DNA of 64,000 nt, taken from Neocallimastix lanati (nom. inval.). Its lineage: Eukaryota > Neocallimastigomycota > Neocallimastigomycetes > Neocallimastigales > Neocallimastigaceae. Shown piece after piece: positions 13,501 to 24,512 of the stretch. The stretch is taken from assembly GCA_016946835.1 (NCBI GenBank), contig JACVTC010000045.1, positions 466,501-530,500 of the forward strand, written 5' to 3'. The number at the start of each line of letters is the position of its first letter. Positions within the stretch are counted from its first letter, which is position 1. The position numbers and the translations under genes are program-made. The notes beneath the pieces are model-generated. The model was not told where the DNA came from and did no database searches. It saw only the letters and a list, made by a program, of their open reading frames with translations.

Positions 13501-16500
13501 CGGAGACTCTTAAAACTGGAACTGCCTATAAGTGCGATTATAAGAAGGAAAAATCTTCTGACAGTGAAGATGAAATAGAAATTGGATATTCTTGTGAATT
13601 GTTTAATAAAGCTAATGGATACTACTATGTTGAAGGAAATGTTATGTATGGAAATAATGCTAAATGGAAAGTAGAAACTGCTGATGGTTATTACTTCTTT
13701 AATGAAGATCATTTACCTGCTAAAATTTCAGAAGTAGATGGAATTGAGGATATTGATGAAATTAGTTCTAAATATAAAGTGTTAGGAAAGGCAGAAATAG
13801 CATATAATGGTAAATACTTAAATAGTGCTGTTCCAGCAACTACTAAAAATGATAAACCTATAATTATTGTAACTGAGAATCATGAAGGTGGTGTCTCCTC
13901 TGATAATTATCAAATATCAAAAGATTATAAATTGTGTGAGACTAGTAGTAATGGATCATGCAAATCAAGAAATATTGATGAAAGCTTAACTTCTGATGAC
14001 GTTTGTTATGACTTTAAGACAGGAAAACTTTATGTAGTTGATGTAATAACACTTGATGATGAAAGTCAAACCCAAAATATAATGTGCTATACTGGTAATA
14101 TGGATCATTATAAATACAAATTAATTGGTAGTACTTTGTATCAATTGGATGGATTATCTGTACAAAAAGTTGATAAAGGCTACTATATATTAAATAGTTC
14201 CATGGAGAGATTTAATAGTAATTATCCTGAAGTTCCATATACTATAATTTATTGTGAGGACGAAAGTTGTTTGGAAGTCACTGAAAAATTGAATAAAGAT
14301 CAAACCGTAATGGTTAATAATGCTAAAGTTGATAAATATAGTAGCTATGATATGTTAATGTATTATAATGAAAATACAGAAGAAAAGTTTAAAGATATTA
14401 GTAGTTCTGATAATAAATGCTATTGCTTAAATGTAGATTATGAGGTACCATCAACCGCTAGTGAGAATAATAGTTGTGAATATCAAACTGGAGATTGTTC
14501 TGGTGCAATTCATTTGAATTATGCAAGTACTGGAAGTAATATGATTTTAGAATCAAATTCAAATACAGATTCAGTAGATTTTAACTATAATTCAATTTTG
14601 GATGCTTTGGAATTCAAAGGGGAGTACAATTTGAATTCCAATAAGAGAGAGTTTAAATTTATTGATAAATATTTGTATTTATTATATCAGAAAAAAATGG
14701 TACGTCTAGTGGAAGAAGGTATTTATTTAATTTTAAATGGTGTTCCATTTGATAGTGATGAATGGACATCGTTAAGTGGAGATACTGAAGTATGTTACTA
14801 TACTTATCCAGGTTGCAATACTGATTATATTAAAACATATCGAAAGTATAAGTACAATTTGAATAGAGCCGTCAATGGAATTTCCATTATTGAATATGAT
14901 GAAGAAAGGGATATGTGGCGGACAGTGAAGGAGGATGGATTCTACTTCTTCTTTGTTGATGAGTATTCCATTACTGCTGAAGATCGTAGAGTTGAAGCTG
15001 TGTATGAAATAAAGAATGGTATTACTGAAGACGTTACCTCCACTATGAAGAATAATGGATTCCATATATTTAATGATTTAGTGGTTGAGAGAACTAGTAA
15101 GTCATGGGAAGATGGAGAAGCCGTTGTTGAAAATGTTGAAACTGAAAGTAGAAAGAAATGCAAAGCCATTGAGACGAATGACACAATTGAAAATGATGAG
15201 TTCTGTTATTCAGGAAAGAATGGTCTCTGTGTCGTCAAAACAATGTTTAGCGATACTATTGTCAATGCAAATAATTGTATGTTTGGTGAGGAGAAGCCCT
15301 ATTACTATATTATTGATAATACCTTATATATTGTTAATGATAAATCATACCAAAAAGTAAATAATAAAGGATTATATGTTATTGGTAATGATAATTTAGC
15401 TTTTGATGATAGAAAAGAAAGTCAAGCAAATGCCTACCTATGTGAAAATGGTAAATGTGAATTACTGAATGAACTCGAAACTCAATATTACTATAATAGT
15501 GCTAATGGTGATGTATTGTATTATAATGGAAATTCAAAATTATGGAAGAAGAACAATGAAAAGGGCGATTACTTCTTCAACGATTTAGGTAAACCTATTA
15601 ACACTGGAGAAACTATTGTTAATAAAGTAATAAATAGTAAAAGTAGTAATAGATATGTAAACAAGAGTAATCCAAATAAAAATATTATGGTAAAAAAAGT
15701 AAATAGTTTATATATTGCTATTGAAATTGCAGCATGTGAAATGAATGCAGGTATTATAAACTCAAAAATAAAGTTGAGTATTGGTGATAATTGTATTGCT
15801 GATGGAAAATTAATTTTGATTAGTGGCATTCAATCTAATAAACGTCAAGAAGAAGCAGAAGCAGAAGAATATAGTTACACAGGTTTTGAAATTGATGACG
15901 AAAGTACCACTGAAAAGATAATATATGATGAAAGTGAAAAGAAATTTATACGCGTGGTTGGAAATATTGTAACTGATATTGATATCCCAACAGGAACGGT
16001 AATTTTGAAAAAAGAAGATTCATCCATATTAAGTGGTTATGAACCGACAGAAGCTGAAGCCTATGATTGCAATAAAGAAAAGAAGGTATGCACCTTGATT
16101 GACAATGAGAATTTAGTGATTGATAAATTGTATGTAAATGCCATCAGAAACAATGAATTAGTGAAGTATATTGGAGAAGGACAATGGAAGGTACATGATG
16201 AAATCGGATACTACTTCTTTGACAGTAAAATTAATCCGGTTACTGAAAAAGCTATAGCTCAATACGCCTATGAAATATACAAAGAAAATGGTAAAATTAT
16301 TCAAAAAAGTATTATTGACGAAAATATTGTTGGTTACTTCTTAAATAACGCAAACAATAATAAATACTTAATAAGCAATAATAGCCATTATTGGTCTAAA
16401 GGTACTTTGATGCATGCATGCAATGTTACAGTTGTTGAAGATGGTATTTTATGTAAGACGAATAATGAAACTATTTCCTATGCTACAGGAGATTATTGTT

Positions 16501-19136
16501 ACAAATCCTCCACTAAAGAAATCTACCTTTTGCTTAGTGAGGCAAGTATATCAAGTGAAAGCGCCAATTGTATTTTAGCTAGTAATAGTCAACCAAAATA
16601 CATAGATTCCAGTATGATTGGACATGAACTTAATAATGTTGAAGTTAATAATCGTTTGATTGAATTAACTGGAAATGCTATCAGACCGGCTAAAGCAGGA
16701 TATTATATTGTTGACGGAAATTACACACTTACCGACAATAATAATGAAGAAACAGAGACCACCATATACAGCTGTACTAATTCCGAATGTGAAACGATTG
16801 CAAATCTTGAAGATGGAGAAAAGATAATTGTTAATGATGGTACCATGTTTGAAGTTGATGAAGAAGGACATTTAAAGAAGGTCACTGAAGATGGTCTTTA
16901 CTTCTTTAATTCCGAAGGAAAATTGTGTACAAATGAAGAATGTACCATTTCTGAAATTATTAGAATCACTGAAGGAGTATCTGAGGTGATCGAAAAAGAT
17001 TTATTAAAGGAAGGTATATATGTAAATGCTGGTGATAAAAAATCAGTAGGTATTTATGATGGTAATGATTGGAGTATTTCTTCATTAGAATGTACCTATG
17101 TTGAAAGCAGTAAGAGTTGTAGTAATGATGATATTGAATTAGGTATTGGTAGTTATTGTATCGCAGATGGAAAAATATATGTTATCTATGAAATTAATGA
17201 GGAAATGAATGAAAAGAAATGTATTCCAGGAAGTGATGAGAAACCATTATATATTACTAATGTAAATGGTGAATTAATGAAAATTAAGAAGGAAAACATT
17301 GAAATAATTGAAGTTGAAGGTTATTATGCATACAATGCAAAGACATTGGAAGCCCTTTCATCTGAAGAAGAAGTAGAAAGTAAATTAGTTCGCTGTAATA
17401 ATGAAAAATGTAGCATAGTAATTCCAAGTATTGGAAGCTACCTTAACAAATCACCAAATGAAAGTAATATTGCTCAATTTACTGAGAATGAGGTAGGTAA
17501 AGCAAAAACTATTGAAAAAGAATGCAGTGTCAATGGTGAATCCTGTACTGTCAATGACGGTAATAGTTTAAGTGTCGGTGATATTTGTATCAATGAATCC
17601 ACTCTCTATTTAGTGGATGAACAGAGCAAATGTTATATGGTGGATAGAAATATAGATAACTACAGAGTAGTAGGTGGAAAATTATATATGTTAGCCGATG
17701 ATTCAGTTATTCAGAAATTCGATGGATACTACTTCCTTAATAAAATGAATCGTGCCATTACTAATAAGAAGGAATATAGTGAATCAGGTGTTGTTGGCTA
17801 TATGTGTAGTAATGTAGGTGACTGCTTCCAAATTCAACCTCGACCAGATCGTCTATATCCTGATTACACCACAAAGAAAGGTAATAAATTTACTGTATTA
17901 AGATTTGATCCGGATAAGCTCTCTAAACGTGATGAAGGTAGTAGTGGCTATGAATCAATTACTGAGGAAGGTATCTTCAAAATGGATGATGGAAGCTATG
18001 CAGAATGTGAATTTGATAATAATGATGAAATTACCTGTCATAACATTGAAAATGTCGGAACTTACAAGAGTGATGTCAGTGAAACTGGTGAAGGTGAATT
18101 GATTAATTGTACTAAGAATGAAGAAGGTGAAATTGAATGTATAGAAGCTACAGAAGGTGGTTACTACGTTGTGAATGATAACTTGGTGTCCTGTGTTCCA
18201 AATGAAGATAAGAACGAATTAATTTGTAGTGATATGGATAAGGAAGGTTACTTCATTTCAAACTCTAATGGTGATCTCTACAGATGTGATGAAATACAAG
18301 AAACAGAAGAAGTAGACACCGCCAGTATAAGTAGTGTGTTTGAAAAATTGGATGCAATGAATATAATGATAAAGCGCAGTGAAGAGGATCCTTTACCACC
18401 GGATACAAATCCAGTTCAAGAGGATACAAATCCAGTTGAAGAGGCAGAAAACGAAAGTAATGATAGTACCAGTACTATTGAAGAAACAACAGCAACTACA
18501 GAAGTACCAAATCCAACGCCAACGCCAAAAGATGTATCATGTGCAGTGGTAAAATGTGAAAACGAAAATGAAAAGATTACCTTCTTAACGGAAGAAGGTG
18601 AAAAAGAGTTGTATATTTGTAAGAATGTAAAAACAATTGAACCTGAAACGGGTGAACCAAATACTGAAGAAGAAGAAAAAGAAGAAGATATGAGATGGGT
18701 TGCTCAAGGAGATTGTACTTGCTACGTTATGTTAGGAGAATATTACAGTTGTGATGATGATAAGGGTGAAATTGAGAAGATTGATAAACCCAATAAAGAA
18801 CACACATCAACGAGTGCAGATTTCACCATAACTACAAAGAAAACTACGGTTACCGCCACCACAACAACATCGACGACAACTGAAAATGCTACAAATGAAG
18901 CATCCACAACTGATAAATCAACTTCCAAAACGAAGAAAGCGACTTCAACGACAACAAAGAAAAGCGAAAAAACTACGACAAGTACAACAGCAGGTGGAGC
19001 TACTAGTAAGACAACAACTACAACTAAACCAGCTGCTACTACCACAACAACAGGTGGTGCTTTATCAATAAGAAATATACCATCGTTTACTTTCTATCTT
19101 ATTCTTTTAGTTTTTACATATTTTATTTTATTATAA
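1585..19136 (+). CDS. Giant ScaA-like cellulosome scaffoldin (anchored)
   Basis: Exon 1 is 1585-1642 (signal peptide MNNIKFLILLLVGFLGLNLG). A 115-bp intron follows (1643-1757, GTATGA...TTATAG), then one long exon to 19136; splicing keeps the frame. Mature N-terminus is acidic (ADADAEADKD). The body is dozens of degenerate repeats of roughly 30-60 residues, about GYYxN...LIxCxxxxCxxI. The end is a Pro/Thr-rich segment (about 18391-18530), a small Cys domain (18531-18790), a Thr-rich stalk (18800-19060) and a hydrophobic tail ending VFTYFILL, as in GPI or membrane anchor signals. This matches fungal ScaA scaffoldins, whose repeats bind the dockerins of plant-wall enzymes at the cell surface. 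Reconciled length is about 5,810 aa. Frame breaks at 8282-8286, 8726-8729, 8766-8782, 9436-9441, 10056-10058 and 10405-10425 interrupt it; repeat homology continues across each. Family call is strong; integrity is uncertain. Confidence 0.85.
1643..1757 (+). other. Intron after the signal-peptide exon of the scaffoldin
   Basis: Donor GTATGA at 1643, acceptor TTATAG ending at 1757. The junction splits a glycine codon (G|GA) and joins the hydrophobic leader to the acidic mature N-terminus. A leader exon plus short intron also occurs in the scaffoldin pseudogene at 39750-41416, which supports the model. Confidence 0.8.
8280..10430 (+). other. Frameshift cluster inside the scaffoldin
   Basis: Six frame changes occur in 2.15 kb. 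Five need one base removed: A5 at 8282-8286; A4 at 8726-8729; A5 or A4 at 8766-8782; near 9436-9441; GG near 10056-10058. The sixth, in an AT repeat near 10405-10425, needs one base added or two removed. Cys and GWY/GYY repeats continue across every break, for example GWYINSAYKYG in the third frame from 10063. No break is seen in the other 15 kb of the gene. The cause may be assembly error, decay or, less likely, recoding. Confidence 0.8.
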
Positions 19137-19870
19137 TTTAATACCACTATACTATTAATAAATTAATAATATATTAATATAAATTATATATAAGTAATAT
19201 CCAAGAAAAATTATTATATTTAATAGAAGTATTAATCTACACATATAATATTAATATTTAAAATATATATATAAGTAAAAATCTAATATAATATAAAATG
19301 ATAAAAAAAACCTTTACTTTATAATAAATTATTCTAGTGATATAATTTAATAATAATAATAATAATAATAATAATTAATACAATTGTATTTAAAATTATA
19401 AAAAATATACTAAAATATTGTTTTTATAAAAATATTTATTAAAAATTTATTTACAAGAATTGAATGTTAGGATTAATGAAAAAATATAAATAATAATTAT
19501 TTTGTTTCAAAAATTTTTAAAAATTACCAAATAATAATAATTAAAAATGTATTTTTTTAATATTTAATATGAAATTTAAATATAAATAAATAAGAAAATA
19601 GCAATTTAAAATATACATAAAATAATGAGTATTAAAGTGTTTTATAGTTATTTAAAATCAAAATTTATAAAGTTAATTTTATTAAAAAAAAAAAAAAAAT
19701 AGTTATTGAAAGTACAGTTATTTAAAACTTTTTATTACGAATTTAATATATTTAAAATATTTTATTAAATATAAACTAAATTTATGGTTAATACTAAATG
19801 AAATAATTTTGATATAAATTTTTATAATTTTATTTGGATATACATAATTGATTGCTAAATTATTAGAGGT
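19137..19870. other. AT-rich 3' flank of the scaffoldin gene
   Basis: AT-rich DNA with an (AAT)n tract near 19348-19376 and an A run near 19684-19699. It probably includes the scaffoldin 3' UTR. No gene recognised. Confidence 0.55.
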
Positions 19871-20080
19871 TGAATTAGAAATATAAATATAAAGTTTTAT
19901 AAGTATATTAATTTAAAGAGTAAAGTTATACATTTTAATACATCTATATAAGATATGCAATTAATAATAATAACAAGCCACATATTATGATAAATATAAA
20001 TACCATTAAAATGTATAATATTTTAGAAACATACTATTCTTAATTCTTACATAATAAAATAGAGATTTTTACTTTTCAAA
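19871..20080 (+). mobile_element. Diverged copia LTR (family 1)
   Basis: It aligns from end to end with the 207-bp LTRs at 54294-54500 and 57836-58042. Shared landmarks are the TTAGAAA start, GCCACATATTAT, ACTATTCTT.ATTCTTA.ATAATAAAA and the end ACTTTTCA. It has many substitutions, so it is old. It directly abuts a minus-strand copia integrase relic at 20081. Confidence 0.6.
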
Positions 20081-20770
20081 GGTTGGATAATTAATTTTAT
20101 TTAATATTTGTTGAATAATATGATTAATACCATATTTATTAGTATTATATGTATTTTTATTATAGTAAGTATAATCTACTCTGATTCGTGATATGGAATA
20201 AAATTTGAAATTTTGGATAAGCATTTTTAAGATAACTGTTTCCAGGATTGGATTTGAAAAAAACATCTAATCTTGATAGGATTATTTTATTAGTAGTAAT
20301 ATCTAAAATTTTATAAGCTGATAGATTTTCAGAGTATCCCTGGTTTAACATTGTTAACGAATTTTGATTTAAAGATTATAGATAAAAAAATAAATTTTGA
20401 ATACAAATAATTTAATATTTGGGTAGTTTATTTTATTTTATTAATTATTTCTTAAGGGATTTTCAGATTTATACTTTTTTATGGAATACGATTATGGATA
20501 TAAATAGGAGTAGATGTAGCATTTTCCCCAAAATTGGTACCTATTTTTAGAATCCCTCAGCATAGCTTTGACTGAATTTATTAAGGTGCCATTGAAACGT
20601 TCCATCCTTCCATTTTGTTGTGAATTATATTATACAGTTAGGTGATGTTTAATACCATAAGATTTGAAGAATAAAAAAAGTCATTATTACAAAATTTTCT
20701 ACCATTATATATTTAATTCTATTATTATACTTAATTTTAATAATTAAAAGCCAACTATAAAATGAATTAA
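20081..20770 (-). pseudogene. Ty1/copia integrase C-terminal relic
   Basis: Collinear with 58440-59160 of the copia element farther right. Read on the minus strand, both encode the second half of integrase: the NGR.ERFNGTLI-type segment, a KFWENATSTANYI-like stretch and SAYKILDITTNKII...PGNSYLK. Many stops and indels make it non-functional. It is cut at 20770 by a family-2 LTR fragment and at 20081 by a plus-strand family-1 LTR. Confidence 0.65.
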
Positions 20771-20950
20771 ATGTTATGAGTAATTTTATAAAATGTTTAT
20801 TAAGAATATTTTATAATAAAGATATTTCAAAGAGATAATTTTTTAAATTAAATTTATTTCACATTTTTATATCTTAGTTAATATTATTTAATTTACTTAT
20901 ATATTACTTGTTGACTGATATAAGTTAATAATATAAATAAATATATAAAC
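20771..20950 (-). repeat. Family-2 LTR fragment
   Basis: It matches the solo LTR at 48975-49244 from the GTTATGAGTAAT block through TTAATAATATAAATAAA. The TGTTAGAGAC end is missing or too diverged to see. It is the third copy of this repeat in the window. Confidence 0.5.
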
Positions 20951-23407
20951 CAATTTTATACTTTACAATTTTAATAAAATAAATGTAATATTTTTTTTAC
21001 TAATAAATTATTAATAAAAAATCACTGAATAAAAATTATTTATTAAGAGGAAATATTTTTACAATATAAAAATTTAAATAAATTCTTTTTATTCTTAATA
21101 TATATATATATATAATTATAAATTTTATTAATCAGAGATAATAGTTTATAAACAAAATTAAATATCCATTATACTAAATATTTTATATACAATTAATTTA
21201 AATTTAATTTATATATTTACTAAAAATTATTTTTACAAGTTTTACATTATATTTTTATTTGAAAATGTTAAATGATAATATTAATGTGTTGAACATAATA
21301 TTTATTAATCATATTTTACATACAAACAAAATAAGATAAGAAATTTACAAAATAGTTCATAAAATTTGAAATCCTAAATATTCAAAGGAAATATAATAGA
21401 ATGATAATTTCTTGTGTGAAGTGGATGCATTCTAACAATCATAGTTACTAAATGTGAAATTGATTTAAATAATAACTAACCTATATAATTATAATACAAA
21501 CCTTCGTAATAAAAAGTATGATAAAATAATAAATAATTCCACAAAGTTCTATATAAATGGAAGACATTTATTCATATATATACTATACTTATTAAATGTA
21601 AAGTAGTCAAGAGGTATAAATATTAAACCATTATGATTAGAATTTTAATAATGAAAAAACTCAAATATTTAAAATCCTTTTAAAAATTTGGATTTTACGT
21701 AGGAGTGGACATAATAATATTAAGAGCATAAATATTAAAGGATAGTTACTTAATTAATTCATTGTGTTGATTATTTATTAATTATATTTATTTAGGAAAT
21801 GAATAAAAATAAATTTAAAGAGAAAATTAGCAAAAAATAATCCACAAGAAAAATTAATTAAAATTTAGAAATTTTATAAAATATGAAATAATCAATATTA
21901 TTTACTTATAAGTTTAAATTGTTAGAATAATATGAATTGTTATAATTATAATTCAATTTTAATAACAAAGATTATAATTTTATAAGTAAAACAATATATA
22001 ATGATTAATAATCTATTTTAATAGTTATTGTTAAAACTATAAAGCGAAAATACATAAAAATTAATGCCAATCTATAAAGAAGATTATAATTGAAAGAAAT
22101 ATAAATCTTAAAAAATAAGAAACATTTGCTATTTATAAATTATCCTTTAAGAGAAAGATTTCCATTTTATTAATGATATTTAAAAGTCATAAATTATGAT
22201 CTATTAGATACATCCTATATTAATTGTGTAATAATATTAGATATTTATATTTTGGAAAAATCATTTTATTACTAATATATTTAAAAAATTATTTTAGTAA
22301 TATATAATCTAATAAGAAATTAATATAAATTGAAATTATTTTATTAATATAAATTTAAATTAGATTAGAAAATAAATAATTCATTGTTTAATAATAATTA
22401 AATATATAATATTATAAAATATGATAAACTTAAATATATTTATTCACCAGTAAACCCATTTATTCGTGATAGAATAAGGAGGAATATTAAAATATATAAA
22501 ATAAATGAAAAATAATTTTCATTTGAATTGAAACATATAATAATATAGTTAATGTGTAAGTCACAATACAAAGTTATAATATAAAAGTATTTAATTTAAA
22601 ATAATTAAATGAATAACTTTAAATCTTAAAATATATTAATAAAGTTAACATAATAATGGGCCATAAATTCCTGACTCTCGACAATTATTATTATTATAAT
22701 ATTATTATTTCATTAACTATAATTGATATTTTTTTTATAAAATTTTAACTTTAATTTGAAATTATTTAAGTAAAGAAAATAATTATTTATTAATAGAAAT
22801 ATTCTTTACATTAATGGTCTTTTTCTTATTATTTAAACTTTATAAGAACAAAATTAATGCTTAATTTTTGAATATAATTTAATTAAATAATAAATAATTA
22901 TATATAAAATAAAATAAAATAAAATAAATAGTAGAAATATAAATATAAAGTACAGATTGAATAAAATAAAAAAAAAATATATTTTTTTAATAATATAAAT
23001 CTAAATAAAATTACATAAATTTTTTAATAATGTAAATTGAAATAAAGTGGAGTTAATTCGTAAATAATACAAAATAAATAAGCAAATAACCTCTCTACTA
23101 TAATATAAATAATAATAAATAATTTATTTATTATATAATAAATAAAATATATTATATGAAATAATTGTAGTAATGAATGAAAAGTTATATATAATAATAT
23201 TTAAAATAAACTGATTTTAATATATTTAATATATATATTAAATTATGTATTTAAAATAAAAATAAATAATCCAATTTTAATGATAAACTTTATAATATAA
23301 TGAAACAATATTTTAAAAGTTTATTATTTAGTATTCAATTGAAATATATATAAATAAAATTTAAAATAATAATTAAATATAAATTAATAAATGTTTGATA
23401 GATTTAT

Positions 23408-23414
<7 letters not shown>
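20951..23414. other. Long AT-rich stretch without a recognisable gene
   Basis: About 2.4 kb of AT-rich DNA. I see no ORF of coding character, no repeat shared with the rest of the window and no RNA gene. An A run (23415-23440) marks its right edge. Confidence 0.55.
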
Positions 23415-23440
<26 letters not shown>

Positions 23441-23445
<5 letters not shown>

Positions 23446-24196
23446 TATATAGAATAAGTAATACTCCAATTCAAATGTACTTCTAAAATAAAGAGTATAT
23501 TTAGTAGGTGACGTAAAGGAAATACCATAGTGAAAAGTACTAAATTTTTCTTTATGACTATCGAATTCTTTCTCACTATTTAACACATTAATTTTTAATT
23601 CAAAAGTTCTATTTGCATTAGCAAAATAATTGGCATCGTAAGGTCGATACTCTATTAAATTATTTTTATTATCTTTAATATATTCCTCATATTCAAAAAA
23701 GGCATCATTTGAATCGACATTATTTTCTGTAAAGTCTTCATTTTCCTTTATAATATTAAAGGAATGAAAGATATTATTCATTTGGAAATTATATAGATAT
23801 TCATTCTTGTACTCGAAGTTTTCCGGAAATATAAAATCAATTTGGTATTGACCTAATCGATAACCTGGTAAATTTTCAATATTATCAACAGTAGTAATAT
23901 TACTGTTAATAATTTCAGGGATTTTAATTTCTTCTTCTTGCCACTGAGATTTATATCCTAATAGCAAAAAATAATAATAAAATTAAAATTAATAAATAGG
24001 AGTTAAAGTTTACTTCTGAGTAAATCTTCTTGTTTCTTTCGAAACATTCTGGAAATATTTTAATGTAAAATAAATCTTTTTAATTACCTATAATAACAAT
24101 AATTATAAGTGGAATTAAAAATTCTAAAAATAAAAACGATGATCTTTTCTTTAATTTAATATTAAGCCATATTAAAGTATTTATTTGACCAGTCAT
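23441..24196 (-). pseudogene. N-terminal fragment of an ABCA-type ABC transporter
   Basis: Exon 1 (24196-24088) encodes MTGQINTLIWLNIKLKKRSS followed by the hydrophobic helix FLFLEFLIPLIIIVIIG. An intron (24087-23958) joins in frame to exon 2, which begins GYKSQWQEEE at 23957. A short cytoplasmic start, one helix and a long outer loop (GYRLGQYQIDFIFPE, then an acidic loop) is how ABCA half-transporters begin. The frame runs into an A run on the plus strand (23415-23440), read as poly-Phe, and stops. No further membrane helices, Walker A, LSGGQ or Walker B follow. I read it as a 5' gene fragment; an unrelated membrane protein is possible. Confidence 0.5.
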
Positions 24197-24257
24197 AATA
24201 ATAAATGATGTTTATTTAACTGTTATTTTACTGTATTGAAAATAATATTTGCTTATT

Positions 24258-24270
24258 TAATTTTTTAGAT

Positions 24271-24305
<35 letters not shown>

Positions 24306-24512
24306 TTAATTTATTAATTTATTTATTGATTTATTGATTTATTTATTTATTTATTTATTTTTAAAATTTAATAAATTAATTAATTATTTATTCACTCATT
24401 TATATACACATTTATTTAAATAAATAATTAATTAATAAATTTATTATTTATTTATTAATTTATTTATTTATTAATTTATTTATTTATTAATTTATTTATT
24501 TATTAATTTATT
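24258..24512. repeat. (TTTA)n tetranucleotide microsatellite
   Basis: Imperfect tandem TTTA units with TTAA and TTGA variants fill about 250 bp. They lie just upstream of the ABCA-type fragment, on the side of its start codon. Confidence 0.8.

Noticed and set aside
18743-19045. 100-codon Val-rich open frame on the minus strand
   Set aside because: It is the antisense of the Thr-rich stalk (ACA/ACT codons read backwards) and has no independent coding features.
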